Below are positions 9,681 to 19,906 of a DNA stretch of 64,000 nt, in pieces (within the stretch, counting starts at the first letter, position 1; each line of letters begins with the position of its first letter). A program made the translations under genes and the position numbers. This DNA is from Klebsiella ornithinolytica NBRC 105727 = ATCC 31898. GTDB lineage: Bacteria > Pseudomonadota > Gammaproteobacteria > Enterobacterales > Enterobacteriaceae. The stretch lies in NCBI RefSeq assembly GCF_001598295.1, contig NZ_BCYR01000002.1, positions 248,001 through 312,000 on the forward strand, written 5' to 3'. Below the pieces are notes generated by a model. That model worked only from the letters and a program-made list of their open reading frames with translations, was not told the DNA's origin and ran no database searches.

Positions 9681-10877
9681 CTACGACTGACGTCGGCCCC
9701 ACAGCCACAGCGCGGCGATCGCCAGTGCAAACACCGCGCCAAAGCCAATCCCGACGCCAACTACCGGAATACCGATTCTCACCGCCAGCGAATAGAGCCC
9801 CAGCATCAGCAGCATGGCCACGTTTTCGCCGAGATTCTGCACTGCAATCGCATTACCTGCGCCAACGGTATGCTTCCCGCGCTCCTGCAGCAGCGCATTG
9901 AGCGGCACAATAAAGAAGCCGCCAAAGATACCGAGCAGCAGCAGCAGAGCAAATGCCGGTAACAGAGCGTGCTGTACGGCGAAGAGGATCACCGCGACGC
10001 CGATTAAAATCCCGGCAGGCATACAGCGAGAGACGGTTTGTAGGGTGACCAGCCTGGCCGCCGCGCCGGCGCCCAACACGATCCCGACGGCGACCATCGC
10101 ATTGAGATAGGTCGGCATGGCGTTACTGGTGATGCCAAGCGCCGCCGGAACCCACAGCACCAGCAGGAAACGCAGCGTCACGCCGGCGCCCCAGAACAGG
10201 CTGGTTCCCATCAGGGAGAAACGTGTTTCGCCATTCCGCCAGAGTGTCTTACAAGCGCTAAAAAAGCTGTGGGTCATCGGCGTAAAACGCCATGACTGAC
10301 CGGGACGCGCCGCCGGCAGCTTCGGGATCCACAGGTTGGCGATCACCGCCCCGCCGTACACCAGCGCGCAGATGGCCAGCGCGGCCAGCACATGCCAGTC
10401 GGCCAGAATGCCGCCGGCCATCGATCCCAGCAAAATCGCCGCAATGGTCGACGACTCCATCAAGCCGTTAGCTTTCACTAACTTATCTCCGGTGGTCAGC
10501 TCGCCAAGAATGCCGTATTTGGCCGGCGAATAGGCCGCCGCCCCCATCCCCACCAGGGTATAGCCGATAAACGGGTTCAAACCAAAACAGATGCAGCCTG
10601 CGCCAACCAGCTTCATGCCGTTGGCGACCATCATCACTCGCCCTTTGGCAAAGCTGTCGGCAAACTGGCCGACAAACGGCGCAAATAGTATGTAAGCACC
10701 TACAAACAACATCTGCATCACCGGCTGGCTCCAGTCCGGATAGAACTGCTGCTTCATCAGCGCCAGCGTGGCAAACAGCAGGGCATTATCGCCAAATGCC
10801 GAGAGGAACTGGGCGCAGATGACCGCCATCATTCCTTTTGAGTACAGCGAGGTGTTAGTGTGTACTGACTCACTCAT
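9681..10877 (-). CDS. lplT: Lysophospholipid transporter LplT
   Basis: 398 residues from the ATG at 10877, which gives the E. coli-like N-terminus [16 protein letters not shown]. An upstream in-frame start at 10919 would run into aas coding sequence and was rejected. A 12-helix major facilitator protein that flips 2-acyl lysophosphatidylethanolamine into the cell for re-acylation by Aas. Its start overlaps the end of aas by 8 bp, so the pair are translationally coupled. Confidence 0.97.
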   Translation of the reverse strand: MSESVHTNTSLYSKGMMAVICAQFLSAFGDNALLFATLALMKQQFYPDWSQPVMQMLFVGAYILFAPFVGQFADSFAKGRVMMVANGMKLVGAGCICFGLNPFIGYTLVGMGAAAYSPAKYGILGELTTGDKLVKANGLMESSTIAAILLGSMAGGILADWHVLAALAICALVYGGAVIANLWIPKLPAARPGQSWRFTPMTHSFFSACKTLWRNGETRFSLMGTSLFWGAGVTLRFLLVLWVPAALGITSNAMPTYLNAMVAVGIVLGAGAAARLVTLQTVSRCMPAGILIGVAVILFAVQHALLPAFALLLLLGIFGGFFIVPLNALLQERGKHTVGAGNAIAVQNLGENVAMLLMLGLYSLAVRIGIPVVGVGIGFGAVFALAIAALWLWGRRQS

Positions 10878-13029
10878 CAGAATCTTCCATCTGCTCAACC
10901 ATACTTTTAAGGGTGACAAAGTCCGGCTTGCCGCTGCCGAGAACCGGCAGCTGCTTCAGCCAGCGAATGTCGCGCGGTACCGCCAGCTCCGGTACACCAT
11001 GTTCACGGGCGTAGCGCAGCAGTTTTTCACGGTTCAGTTCATTATCGGTGGTAAACAGCACCAGCGCCTCGCCTTTACCAGCATCTTGTTTAATCGCCGT
11101 GGCATGCATCTTGTCAGGTGAGACGCCCAGAGCAACCTGCTCAACCATTTCCAGTGACACCATTTCACCGGCGATTTTCGCGAAGCGCTTAGCACGTCCC
11201 TGAATGCGCACGTAGCCCTGCTCGTCAAAGGTGACGATATCCCCGGTGTCGTACCAGCCGCTTTCCATTTCGCCATGCTGATTTTCCGCCGTCGGCGCTT
11301 CCAGCACGCCCGGGTTCTCCACCCGCAGATAGCCGTTCATGATGTTCGGCCCTTTTAACTGCAGGCGGCCGCCCTCTTCAATACCCGGCATCGCCAGCAG
11401 GCGCGCATCCATCCCCGGCAGAATACGCCCGACGGTGCCCACCTTCGCCGCCATCGGAACGTTAATCGATACCACCGGCGCACATTCGGTGACGCCATAG
11501 CCTTCGAGAATGCGCAGGCCAAACTTATCCTGCCACAGTTGCTTTGTGCTCTCCTGAAGCTTTTCCGCCCCGGCGACCACGTAGCGAAGCCGATAGAAAT
11601 CGTACGGGTTGGCAAAGCGCGCGTAGTTCGCGAGGAAGGTCGAGGTCCCAAACAGCACTGTACAGTTGCGGTCGTAAACCAGTTCCGGCACCACGCGGTA
11701 ATGCAGCGGGCTGGGATAGAGGAACACTTCTGCACCGGTAAACAGCGGGGTCAGCAGGCCGACCGTCAGCCCAAAGGAGTGGAACAGCGGCAGCGCCGAC
11801 ATAAAACGGTCGTTGGCTGTAAAGTCGGCAATGGTTTTAATCTGCTCGACGTTGGCCAGAAGACTTTTATGACTATGCACGACCCCTTTCGGGTTGCCTT
11901 CGGAACCGGAGGTGAAGAGGATAATCGCCGCATCTTCCGGCTGCTGTTTGACCTGCGCCAGTTTCGGCGCCAGCAGATGGCCGAAGATCCACAGCTTATC
12001 GCCGGTCGTAACGTCGCCTTTCAGGTCTTCAAGAAAGACCCAACGCACCTGAGTAAGCTGCTCCGGCAGATGCCAGAGTTTGCCTTTATCAAGGAAGGTA
12101 CGGGAGGTAAAAATCGTCTTGATTTCCGCGGCGCTAATCGCGCTACTCAGCCCTTTAACCCCGGCGGTGTAGTTCATCATCGCCGGAATACGCCCGCGGG
12201 CAATAGCGCCAAAAATGACCGCCGCGCTGATGCCGGCGTTGGGTAACATCAGGCCGATTTTTTCACCCTGAGCACTGTATTTTTCGAGGATGCGCGCCAC
12301 AAAGAGGGTTTTGGTCAGCAGTTTGCGATAGGTATCGGGTTGAAAGTTAATGTCTTCCACACAGGGTTTTCGTGCGCCGAACCGATCCTGCGCCGCCAGC
12401 AGCGATTCATACAGCGTTTCCCGTGGACGCACCGCCATGCGCGCTTCCATCATGATCTGGTGCAGCATTTCCCCGGCAATTTTGCGGCGATCGCGGGCGC
12501 GGGGAGCCTGAGGCATTTCAATGCGAGTTGGCGGCAGCAAATGCAGCTGGATCCGAGGGAACAGACGACGTTTGACCAGCCCCTTGAGACGACTAAACGG
12601 GGTCAGCTCCGCGCCTTCGATACGTAGTGGGATAATGGTGGCCTGCGACTTTGCAGCCACAAACGCCGCCCCGTCATAGATTTTCATCAGCGAACCGCTG
12701 ACCGAGATACGCCCTTCCGGGAAAATAACCACCGGACGCCCCTGTTCAATCAACCGCACCAGGTGTTTTATCGACATCGGTTTCGTCGGGTCGAGCGGGA
12801 CAAAATCGATCAGCGGCGTCAGCACGCGCATAAACCAGCGCTGGCTGATAGAACTGTACACCGCAAAGACCGGTCGGACGGGCAGGAATAAGGCTAGCAA
12901 GATCCCATCGAGGAAAGAGACGTGATTCGGGGTGATCAACACCTTTTGTTGTTGCAAGGACTGCGTGTCGCCGGTCACTCTGACCCGATACAACCCTTTG
13001 AACAATAGCCTGAAAAATGCCAACAGCAT
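10870..13029 (-). CDS. aas: Bifunctional 2-acyl-GPE acyltransferase / acyl-ACP synthetase
   Basis: 719 residues, as in E. coli. The N-terminal PlsC-type acyltransferase carries the H-x4-D motif (His36-Asp41 in NHVSFLDG) and the PEGRIS motif. The C-terminal part is an AMP-forming ligase with [19 protein letters not shown] and the YDTGDIV motif. Together they activate fatty acid on ACP and re-acylate lysophosphatidylethanolamine brought in by LplT. Membrane-associated; first gene of the aas-lplT operon. Upstream lie OmrA and OmrB. Confidence 0.98.
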   Translation of the reverse strand: MLLAFFRLLFKGLYRVRVTGDTQSLQQQKVLITPNHVSFLDGILLALFLPVRPVFAVYSSISQRWFMRVLTPLIDFVPLDPTKPMSIKHLVRLIEQGRPVVIFPEGRISVSGSLMKIYDGAAFVAAKSQATIIPLRIEGAELTPFSRLKGLVKRRLFPRIQLHLLPPTRIEMPQAPRARDRRKIAGEMLHQIMMEARMAVRPRETLYESLLAAQDRFGARKPCVEDINFQPDTYRKLLTKTLFVARILEKYSAQGEKIGLMLPNAGISAAVIFGAIARGRIPAMMNYTAGVKGLSSAISAAEIKTIFTSRTFLDKGKLWHLPEQLTQVRWVFLEDLKGDVTTGDKLWIFGHLLAPKLAQVKQQPEDAAIILFTSGSEGNPKGVVHSHKSLLANVEQIKTIADFTANDRFMSALPLFHSFGLTVGLLTPLFTGAEVFLYPSPLHYRVVPELVYDRNCTVLFGTSTFLANYARFANPYDFYRLRYVVAGAEKLQESTKQLWQDKFGLRILEGYGVTECAPVVSINVPMAAKVGTVGRILPGMDARLLAMPGIEEGGRLQLKGPNIMNGYLRVENPGVLEAPTAENQHGEMESGWYDTGDIVTFDEQGYVRIQGRAKRFAKIAGEMVSLEMVEQVALGVSPDKMHATAIKQDAGKGEALVLFTTDNELNREKLLRYAREHGVPELAVPRDIRWLKQLPVLGSGKPDFVTLKSMVEQMEDSDE

Positions 13030-13113
13030 AACAACTCCATGTGACCGGTTATTAAGTCATTGCAGGTTACACGAGAAGGCGGTTGAAAGCAGTGCGAGGA
13101 AGAATGTTTGGCA

Positions 13114-13201
13114 GAAAAAAAACCTGCGCATCTGCGCAGGCCGGTGCAAGATAATCAGTACGAAACGCGTACTTAAAAACTCACCTATCAATACCTCTGG
13201 G
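13114..13201 (-). ncRNA. omrA: Small RNA OmrA
   Basis: On the minus strand the conserved Omr 5' end CCCAGAGGTATTGATAGGTG starts at 13201. The 3' end is a GC-rich hairpin (CCTGCGCAGATGCGCAGG) followed by a run of T (complement of 13114-13122). The 88-nt length equals E. coli OmrA, and the place next to aas is the same. Omr RNAs are Hfq-dependent, induced by OmpR, and repress outer-membrane proteins such as TonB-dependent receptors and OmpT, plus csgD, through their shared 5' end. Confidence 0.93.
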
Positions 13202-13391
13202 ACCCTGATTGTCAGGTTTTTTGCCCCTGCCGCACCAGCGATAAAACGCAAGGGAATAAACCTAAGTGCAACCAGTTATTGCCATTTTCGCTATCTGTAA
13301 CAGCGGCGAGCGGTGGACAGGAAGAGGGGGATCTGCTGCGGGGGCGAGAGCGTTTCACGGGAGCGGAACGCGACATCTTCCGCCTGCGGGC

Positions 13392-13474
13392 AAAAAAAAA
13401 CCTGCGCATCTGCGCAGGCTGGTGTAATTAGAGTGGCCAACGTAACGTTAGCTCCACCTATCAATACCTCTGGG
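13392..13474 (-). ncRNA. omrB: Small RNA OmrB
   Basis: A second copy of the conserved 5' end, identical over its first 20 nt to OmrA, starts at 13474 on the minus strand and ends at the same type of GC-rich hairpin and T run (complement of 13392-13400). The 83-nt length is close to E. coli OmrB (82 nt). The middle part differs from OmrA. Tandem order aas-omrA-omrB-galR is kept. Confidence 0.93.
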
Positions 13475-13703
13475 ATAGCCAGAATATCAATGCAATGAAC
13501 GGATAAACCAGCGAACATTCGCAACAGCTAATCGCAAAGTGTAAGCAAAGGTGTGAATGTTCCCGCCGCCGTTTCATTCGTCTGCGTCCCTGCGCTTGTC
13601 GCGGTGTAACTTTTTCACCATGAAGGCAAATCTGCATCACATTTGCGCGAAGCCAGGCGCCTCCAGCCTTGAATCTGCCGCACTTTCCCGTAACATAACC
13701 GGT

Positions 13704-13719
13704 ATGTAAACGCTTACCC
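13704..13719. promoter_or_regulatory. Candidate GalR/GalS operator before galR
   Basis: ATGTAAACGCTTACCC is close to the GalR-family consensus GTGTAAACGNTTACAC and ends 15 bp before the galR ATG. This suggests autoregulation by GalR or control by GalS. Inference from sequence only. Confidence 0.6.
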
Positions 13720-13734
13720 TATAAAAGGTCTGGT

Positions 13735-14751
13735 ATGGCGACAATTAAGGATGTAGCCCGACTCGCTGGAGTGTCCGTCGCTACCGTATCCCGCGTGATC
13801 AACAACTCCCCCAAAGCCAGTGAAACCTCGCGCCAGTCGGTGACTGCGGCGATGGAAACGCTCAATTATCATCCCAATGCAAATGCGCGCGCGCTGGCGC
13901 AGCAGTCGACGGAAACCGTCGGTCTGGTGGTGGGCGACGTGTCCGATCCTTTCTTCGGCGCTATGGTCAAAGCCGTCGAGCAGGTGGCCTACAACACCGG
14001 TAACTTTTTGCTGATCGGCAACGGGTATCACAGCATTAAAAAAGAGCGCCAGGCAATTGAGCAGCTTATCCGCCATCGCTGCGCTGCGCTGGTGGTGCAC
14101 GCGAAAATGATCCCTGACGACGAGCTCGCCGGGTTGATGAAACAGATCCCCGGCATGGTGCTGATCAACCGTATTCTGGCGGGTTTTGAACAGCGTTGTG
14201 TCGCCCTGGACGACCGCTACGGCGCCTGGCTGGCGACCCGTCATCTGATCCAACAGGGGCATACCCGTATCGGCTACCTCTGTTCCAACCACGCGATTTC
14301 TGATGCTGAAGATCGCCTGCAAGGCTATTACGCAGCGTTAACGGAGAGCGGTCTGCCCTGTAACGATCGGCTGGTGACCTTTGCCGAACCTGATGAAAGC
14401 GGCGGCGAACAGGCCATCACCGAACTCCTGGGACGCGGCAGGAATTTTACCGCTGTCGCCTGCTATAACGACTCGATGGCCGCCGGTGCGATGGGGGTGC
14501 TGAATGATAATGGTATCGACGTCCCGCGCGAGATTTCGCTGATTGGCTTCGATGATGTGCTGATCTCTCGCTACGTTCGCCCGCGCCTGACGACGGTGCG
14601 TTATCCCATCGTCACCATGGCAACCCAGGCCGCCGAACTGGCGCTGGCGCTGGCGGATCAGCGCCCGGCGCCTGAAATCACCCATTTATTCAGCCCGACG
14701 CTGGTTCGCCGTCACTCGGTAATGGCGCCATCGGAAAGCGATAAGTCGTAA
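13735..14751 (+). CDS. galR: Galactose operon repressor GalR
   Basis: 338 residues (343 in E. coli). A LacI-family repressor: helix-turn-helix ATIKDVARLAGVSVATVSRVIN at the N-terminus, hinge helix NANARALAQQ, then the periplasmic-binding-like sugar domain. It represses gal and mgl genes in the absence of galactose. Its 3' end overlaps the 3' end of the convergent GNAT gene by 40 bp. The gene normally next to it in E. coli is lysA; here two extra genes intervene. Confidence 0.95.
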   Translation: MATIKDVARLAGVSVATVSRVINNSPKASETSRQSVTAAMETLNYHPNANARALAQQSTETVGLVVGDVSDPFFGAMVKAVEQVAYNTGNFLLIGNGYHSIKKERQAIEQLIRHRCAALVVHAKMIPDDELAGLMKQIPGMVLINRILAGFEQRCVALDDRYGAWLATRHLIQQGHTRIGYLCSNHAISDAEDRLQGYYAALTESGLPCNDRLVTFAEPDESGGEQAITELLGRGRNFTAVACYNDSMAAGAMGVLNDNGIDVPREISLIGFDDVLISRYVRPRLTTVRYPIVTMATQAAELALALADQRPAPEITHLFSPTLVRRHSVMAPSESDKS

Positions 14752-15191
14752 CGATACAGGCTGACGGCGGTGGCCGGGTAATCCAGCCCTTCACCAATAT
14801 ACTGCCAGCCAAAACGCTCATAAAAATCGCGGCAGGCGGAGTAGAGATACAGCTGCGGGTGCCCAAGCCGGCGGGCATAGTCGATCACATGCTGTTGCAG
14901 CTGTCCCGCGATTCCCCGTCCGCGCGCATCCGGGGCGACGTACAGCGCCGCCATCCACGGGAACAGATCCTGACGGCTGATTAAGTCGCAGCGCCACAGC
15001 CCCACCGTCCCTACAAGCGTCTCCCCCTCGACGGCGATAAAGGTGAGCGGCAGCGCCTCCGGCGTCTGGCTGTGGGCAACGAGAGTCGCAAAAAAAGGCA
15101 GCGGCAGCGTTTCGCCGCCAAAGGCCTGCCAGAGCCACATCGCCACCTGTTCGGCGTGCTGCGGCGCGGCGTATAAGGGCTGAATATGCAT
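14712..15191 (-). CDS. GNAT-family N-acetyltransferase
   Basis: 159 residues from the ATG at 15191, preceded by an AGGGGAT ribosome site. The GNAT acetyl-CoA loop is visible in AALYVAPDARGRGIAGQLQQHVIDYA (motif A, R-x2-G-x-G/A) near the middle, followed by the motif B segment LYSACRDFYERFGWQYIG. The acceptor substrate is unknown. It is convergent with galR, with a 40-bp overlap of the coding ends, and divergent from the LacI-type gene at 15402. Absent from this spot in E. coli. Confidence 0.82.
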   Translation of the reverse strand: MHIQPLYAAPQHAEQVAMWLWQAFGGETLPLPFFATLVAHSQTPEALPLTFIAVEGETLVGTVGLWRCDLISRQDLFPWMAALYVAPDARGRGIAGQLQQHVIDYARRLGHPQLYLYSACRDFYERFGWQYIGEGLDYPATAVSLYRYDLSLSDGAITE

Positions 15192-15359
15192 AACCGATCC
15201 CCTGCTGAAAAATCCTCTGGCTGCCAGTATACCGCGCCCGCAGCGACCGGTGGCGAGGACCTCAACGCGTGGAAGCGCCATTTTGCGGACACTTCCTGCA
15301 AAAAGCGTGATCGCGATAGTTCTTTGCGCCCGGTTGAGCGCATATCCCTCTGAATGTCT

Positions 15360-15381
15360 GTGATAAACTGCGGCTTATCAC
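15360..15381. promoter_or_regulatory. Inverted repeat before the LacI-type gene
   Basis: Seven-bp perfect arms GTGATAA (15360-15366) and TTATCAC (15375-15381) with an 8-bp spacer end 20 bp before the start of the AscG-like regulator. Likely an autoregulatory operator, or the operator shared with the divergent GNAT gene. Confidence 0.5.
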
Positions 15382-15401
15382 GTGAAATCAGGAATCGATG
15401 A

Positions 15402-16409
15402 ATGGCTACAATGCTGGATGTCTCAATTCGCGCAGGCGTCTCTAAAGCGACGGTTTCCCGCGTGTTGAACGGCACAGGTCAGGTAAAAGAGAGCACCCGC
15501 CAACAGGTATTCAAAGCGATGGAAGAGCTGGGATACCGGCCAAACTTTCTCGCCCGTTCGTTGGCGAACCGCACCAGCAACAGTATCGGACTGGTGGTTT
15601 CTACCTTCGATGGTTTCTATTTTGGCCGCCTGCTACAACAGGCTTCACGCCAGACGGAAGCCTGGGGAAAACAGCTAATCGTCACCGACGGCCACGATGC
15701 TCCGGAACGCGAAGAAGAAGCGGTGCAGATGCTCGCCGACCGCCAGTGCGACGCAATCATTCTCTATACCCGCCACATGAGCGAAAAGAAGATCATGTCG
15801 CTGATCGAATCCATCGATATGCCGCTGGTGGTGATTAACCGCGACGTCAGCCTGGCGCGGGAACGCTGCGTGTTCTTCGAGCAGGAAGATGCGGCCTTTC
15901 AGGCGGTCAATTATCTGATTACGCAAGGGCACCGGGATATCGCCTGCATGACCGTGCCGATGCATACCCCCACGGGCAAAGCCCGTCTGCAGGGATACCG
16001 CAAGGCCCTGAAAAAGCATGGTATCGCGTGGGATCCGGCGAAAGTTAAATACGGTGATTCGACGATGACCCGCGGCTATGAGCTGTGCCGCGAGCTGCTT
16101 GATGAGAAAACAACGTTCAGCGCGCTGTTTTCATGTAACGATGATATGGCGCTGGGCGCCTCAAAAGCGCTGCATCAGGCGGGGCTGCGGATCCCGCAGG
16201 ACGTTTCGCTGTTCGGCTTCGACGATGCCCCGAGCGCAAAATGGCTGGAACCCGGCCTGTCGACGGTCTATCTGCCGATCGATAATATGATCACCACCGC
16301 GATCGATCAGGCGATCAAGCTCGCCAACGACCAGCCGATCGAAACGATCCCGCCGTTCACCGGTACGCTGGTATTGCGTGAGTCGGTAACGACGGGGCCA
16401 TATTTTTAG
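15402..16409 (+). CDS. LacI-family transcriptional regulator (AscG-like)
   Basis: 335 residues. Helix-turn-helix MLDVSIRAGVSKATVSRVLNG, hinge PNFLARSLANRTS, then the sugar-binding domain with CNDDMALGASKALH and SLFGFDDAPSAKWLEPGLSTV. It is similar over its length to AscG, the repressor of the cryptic beta-glucoside asc genes, but no asc-type transport or hydrolase gene is nearby, so the target is unknown. Its stop overlaps the lysA stop by 3-4 bp (convergent). Not present between galR and lysA in E. coli. Confidence 0.88.
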   Translation: MATMLDVSIRAGVSKATVSRVLNGTGQVKESTRQQVFKAMEELGYRPNFLARSLANRTSNSIGLVVSTFDGFYFGRLLQQASRQTEAWGKQLIVTDGHDAPEREEEAVQMLADRQCDAIILYTRHMSEKKIMSLIESIDMPLVVINRDVSLARERCVFFEQEDAAFQAVNYLITQGHRDIACMTVPMHTPTGKARLQGYRKALKKHGIAWDPAKVKYGDSTMTRGYELCRELLDEKTTFSALFSCNDDMALGASKALHQAGLRIPQDVSLFGFDDAPSAKWLEPGLSTVYLPIDNMITTAIDQAIKLANDQPIETIPPFTGTLVLRESVTTGPYF

Positions 16410-17668
16410 AACAGCTCTAAGGCCAGCAGCTCCTGAATCGTCTGCCGACGACGGATCAGCCGTGCGCTGCCGTTGTCGAACAGCACTTCCGGCAGCAGCG
16501 GACGGCTATTGTAGTTTGAGGACATTGACGCGCCATAAGCCCCCGTATCATGCAGCACCAGATAATCTCCCGGCGCGACTTCAGGCAGCAAACGCGTCTC
16601 CACCTTGCCCCCTTCCTGCTGAGTAAAGACGTCGCCCGATTCGCACAGCGGCCCGGCCACGACGGTGTCGATAAGCGGTGCGGCGCTCAGGTTGCGGCCA
16701 TCCGCCGCCAGAGCGGTAATATGGTGATAGCTGCCGTACATTGACGGACGCATCAGATCGTTAAAACCGGCATCAATCAGGACAAAGTGGCGGCTTCCCA
16801 TCTCTTTGACGCTACGTACCTGAGAGACCAGCACCCCGGATTCGGCCATCAGGAAGCGACCCGGTTCGATTTCCAGCTTCACCGGATGGCCGAGATGTCG
16901 GGCGATCTGCTCGCGCGCGGCGTTCCACAAGCCGTAGTAGTGATCGGTATCGATCGCCTCTTCACCTTCGTGATAAGGGATCGACAGTCCGCCGCCGGCG
17001 GAGATCGCCTGCAGATCCTGCCCAAACTCAACCACCTGACGCACCATCGCGCCGCAAACCTGTTCCAGGTGGCCATAATCAACCCCGGAGCCAATATGCA
17101 TGTGGATCCCCACCAGCTGGAGCTGATAGCGACGCATCACTTCCAGCGCCGCCGGCAGATGGCTGTACCAGATCCCGTGTTTGCTGTTTTCGCCGCCGGT
17201 GTTGGTTTTTTGGCTGTGGCCGTGACCAAATCCCGGGTTGACGCGCAGCCAGACGCGATGGCCTGGAGAGACTTCCCCCAGCTGGCTCAGCATATCGACT
17301 GAACCGGCATTAACCGGAATCTGCAGGGCCTTGACGCGCTCCGGCGTCGCCTCGTCAATCAGGTCGGCGGTAAAAACGATATCTTCCGGGTGCTGCTGCG
17401 GGTCATACCCCGCCGCCAGCGCACGTTCAATCTCCCCGAGGGAGACGGAGTCCACCTTAACGCCCTGCTCACGCATCAGACGCAAAATATGGATATTGGA
17501 GCAGGCCTTCTGGGCAAAACGCACCACGTCGAACTGGCTGAGCTGGGCTATCTGGCGGCGGATAATCTGCGCGTCATAGACCCACACCGGGCAGCCAAAC
17601 TCGGCAGGCAGACGGAGCAGGTTCTCGGCAGTCAGGTCGGTATCGGTAGCGTAAAGCGAGCGTGGCAT
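16406..17668 (-). CDS. lysA: Diaminopimelate decarboxylase
   Basis: 420 residues, as in E. coli. A PLP enzyme that decarboxylates meso-diaminopimelate to L-lysine, the last step of lysine synthesis. The PLP lysine lies in VRFAQKACSNIHI; the second half carries EIEPGRFLMAESG and the CESGDVF active-site segment. Divergent from lysR, its activator. The 3' end meets the LacI-type gene with overlapping stop codons. Confidence 0.98.
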   Translation of the reverse strand: MPRSLYATDTDLTAENLLRLPAEFGCPVWVYDAQIIRRQIAQLSQFDVVRFAQKACSNIHILRLMREQGVKVDSVSLGEIERALAAGYDPQQHPEDIVFTADLIDEATPERVKALQIPVNAGSVDMLSQLGEVSPGHRVWLRVNPGFGHGHSQKTNTGGENSKHGIWYSHLPAALEVMRRYQLQLVGIHMHIGSGVDYGHLEQVCGAMVRQVVEFGQDLQAISAGGGLSIPYHEGEEAIDTDHYYGLWNAAREQIARHLGHPVKLEIEPGRFLMAESGVLVSQVRSVKEMGSRHFVLIDAGFNDLMRPSMYGSYHHITALAADGRNLSAAPLIDTVVAGPLCESGDVFTQQEGGKVETRLLPEVAPGDYLVLHDTGAYGASMSSNYNSRPLLPEVLFDNGSARLIRRRQTIQELLALELF

Positions 17669-17802
17669 AGTGAACTCCGGCGTTATTGTGTTGTGCGCGT
17701 TTTTTTATGATTACGCCATAGCCTGAAGAGAATAAAAAATATCGTTTTATCGTAACTCTATGCAAAAATGATATGGATACCGTCCATCCGCCGAGAGCCG
17801 CC

Positions 17803-18729
17803 ATGCCTGCCGTCAATTTACGCCATATTGAAATCTTCCATGCGGTGATGACCACCGGCAACCTCACCGAGGCGGCGCGTCTGCTGAATACCTCTCAGCC
17901 GACCGTCAGTCGCGAGCTGGCGCGCTTTGAAAAGGTGATCGGGCTGAAGCTGTTTGAACGCACCCGCGGGCGTTTGCAGCCGACGGTGCAGGGGTTGCGG
18001 CTGTTTGAAGAGGTTCAGCGCTCCTGGTACGGACTGGACCGTATCGTCAGCGCCGCCGAGAGCCTGCGAGAGTTCCGTCAGGGCGAACTGTCTGTCGCCT
18101 GCCTGCCGGTGTTTTCTCAGTCGTTTTTGCCGCTGCTGCTGCAGCCCTTTCTGGCGCGCTATCCCGAGGTCAGCCTGCAGATTGTGCCGCAAGAGTCCCC
18201 CCTGCTGGAGGAGTGGCTCTCCGCCCAACGTCACGATCTCGGCCTGACGGAAACCCTGCACACGCCCGCCGGGACCGAACGCACGCCGCTGTTAACGCTC
18301 AACGAGGTCTGCGTGCTGCCGCAGAGCCACCCGCTTGCCAGCAAGCAGGAGCTGACTCCGGCCGATTTCCACGGTGAAAACTATATCAGCCTGTCGCGCA
18401 CCGACAGCTATCGTCAGCTGCTTGATGCCCTGTTTGCCGAGCATCAGGTGAAGCGCCGGATGGTGGTGGAGACCCACAGCGCGGCCTCTGTTTGTGCGAT
18501 GGTGCGGGCAGGCGTCGGGATCTCAGTCGTCAACCCGCTGACCGCCCTCGACTATGGCGAAAGCGGCGTGGCGGTGCGCCGCTTTAGCGTCGACGTACCG
18601 TTCACCGTCAGCCTGATCCGCCCGCTGCACCGCCCGGGCTCGGCGCTGGTCGAGACATTTATTCAGCACCTGCAGGGGAGCCTGCCGCGGATTCAGGGTC
18701 CGCTGGACGCGATGCTTAAGAGAGCATAA
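17803..18729 (+). CDS. lysR: LysR, activator of lysA
   Basis: 308 residues from ATG 17803 ([16 protein letters not shown]), which aligns with E. coli LysR; an in-frame ATG at 17773 adds ten unlikely residues. The name-giving LysR-type regulator: helix-turn-helix [27 protein letters not shown], then a ligand-binding domain that senses diaminopimelate. It activates the divergent lysA and represses itself. Its 3' end overlaps the convergent ygeA by 14 bp. Confidence 0.96.
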   Translation: MPAVNLRHIEIFHAVMTTGNLTEAARLLNTSQPTVSRELARFEKVIGLKLFERTRGRLQPTVQGLRLFEEVQRSWYGLDRIVSAAESLREFRQGELSVACLPVFSQSFLPLLLQPFLARYPEVSLQIVPQESPLLEEWLSAQRHDLGLTETLHTPAGTERTPLLTLNEVCVLPQSHPLASKQELTPADFHGENYISLSRTDSYRQLLDALFAEHQVKRRMVVETHSAASVCAMVRAGVGISVVNPLTALDYGESGVAVRRFSVDVPFTVSLIRPLHRPGSALVETFIQHLQGSLPRIQGPLDAMLKRA

Positions 18730-19411
18730 ACGTCACCGCGTCCGCGGCGTGAATCGCGGCGGTATCGAACACCGGCAGCGGGCTGCTCTCCACCGGCACC
18801 AGCAGGCCAATCTCGGTACAGCCGAAAATGACCCCTTCTGCGCCCTGCTCCGCCAGCGCGTCAATCACCTGCAGGTAATAATCGCGGGAGTCGTCATTAA
18901 ACGCGCCCAGGCACAGCTCATCAAAAATAATCCGGTTAATGCGTTCGCGATCGTCAGCTTCCGGAATCAGCGTCTCAATAGCAAACTGCGCCTGCAGGCG
19001 CCCACGATAAAAATCCTGCTCCATGGTATAGCGCGTTCCAAGCAGGGCAACCCGCTTTTGGCCTTTGGCGGTAATCGCCCGCCCGGTGGCATCGGCGATA
19101 TGCAGGAACGGCACCTCACAGCGCGTTTCGATGGCCTGCGCCACTTTATGCATCGTGTTGGTACACAGAACAATCCCTTCCGCCCCCGCCTGCTGCAGGC
19201 CAACTGCCGCCTGCGCCAGCATCTCGCCGGCGCGATCCCAGTCTCCTGCGGACTGGCAGGCTTCGATCTCATGGAAATCGACGCTGTGCAGCAGCAGACT
19301 CGCCGAATGCAGGCCGCCTAAATGTGCTTTGATACCTTCGTTGATCAAACGGTAATAGGGAATGGTGGATTCCCAGCTCATGCCGCCCAACAGGCCAATC
19401 GTTTTCATCAT
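18716..19411 (-). CDS. ygeA: Broad-specificity amino-acid racemase YgeA
   Basis: 231 residues. A member of the Asp/Glu racemase family, PLP-independent, with the two catalytic cysteines in [11 protein letters not shown] and [11 protein letters not shown] and the N-terminal [12 protein letters not shown]. coli YgeA racemises several amino acids, homoserine best. Convergent with lysR as in E. coli. Upstream (from 19412) the order leaves the E. coli map and enters the pectin-degradation genes. Confidence 0.95.
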   Translation of the reverse strand: MMKTIGLLGGMSWESTIPYYRLINEGIKAHLGGLHSASLLLHSVDFHEIEACQSAGDWDRAGEMLAQAAVGLQQAGAEGIVLCTNTMHKVAQAIETRCEVPFLHIADATGRAITAKGQKRVALLGTRYTMEQDFYRGRLQAQFAIETLIPEADDRERINRIIFDELCLGAFNDDSRDYYLQVIDALAEQGAEGVIFGCTEIGLLVPVESSPLPVFDTAAIHAADAVTFMLS

Positions 19412-19510
19412 CCGCTCCTGGTTATGCTTTGCTCCAGTGAAACAAACTTGTGATCAACTTTCCACTTCTCTTGTCGATCGTTTCTTTCCCGACGATTCTG
19501 CGATAAATTA

Positions 19511-19530
19511 AATGAAACATTGTTTCACTT
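19511..19530. promoter_or_regulatory. KdgR operator before kdgF
   Basis: AATGAAACATTGTTTCACTT is a near-perfect palindrome matching the KdgR box type (TGAAACA...TGTTTCA). It ends 17 bp before the kdgF start, so bound repressor would block transcription or early elongation. Confidence 0.85.
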
Positions 19531-19547
19531 AACTACAGGACTGCCGG

Positions 19548-19868
19548 ATGTTTATTTTTCATAACGAGACCACCCTTGAAGATCTGGGCAATGGCGTGAC
19601 CCGTCGTATTCTTGCGCACGGTGGCAACATGATGGCCGTAGAGGTCAATTTCGACGCCGGAGCCATCGGTCCAATGCATAATCACCCTCACGAACAGTTG
19701 ACCTATGTGCTATCCGGCGAATTTGAGTTCACCATCGGAGAAGAGAAACGCGTGGTGCGCGCCGGAGATACGCTCTACAAAAAACCGCATATTATGCACG
19801 GCTGCATCTGTCTGAAGCCTGGCACCCTGCTGGATACCTTTACTCCCGTTCGTGAGGATTTCCTGTAA
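19548..19868 (+). CDS. kdgF: KdgF, unsaturated uronate linearising cupin
   Basis: 106 residues forming a single small cupin barrel. KdgF converts the 4,5-unsaturated uronate released by pectin or alginate lyases into its linear ketone form, feeding KduI/KduD. The metal-binding set is visible as His44, His46, Gln50 (MHNHPHEQ) and His84, with conserved Asp96 and Arg102 near the C-terminus (LLDTFTPVREDF). It stands alone before the tog operon, under its own KdgR box, with a hairpin after the stop. Confidence 0.93.
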   Translation: MFIFHNETTLEDLGNGVTRRILAHGGNMMAVEVNFDAGAIGPMHNHPHEQLTYVLSGEFEFTIGEEKRVVRAGDTLYKKPHIMHGCICLKPGTLLDTFTPVREDFL

Positions 19869-19881
19869 ACCACGCTTCCCA

Positions 19882-19906
19882 GGGGCATATTCGTGATGCC
19901 CCCTTT
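19882..19906 (+). terminator. Probable terminator of kdgF
   Basis: GGGGCAT (19882-19888) pairs with ATGCCCC (19896-19902), followed by a short weak pyrimidine tract CTTTCCCC. It begins 14 bp after the kdgF stop. Confidence 0.55.

Noticed and set aside
13114-13474. Repeated 20-nt blocks with hairpins, considered as a short CRISPR or repeat pair
   Set aside because: The copies are the conserved 5' ends and terminators of OmrA and OmrB.
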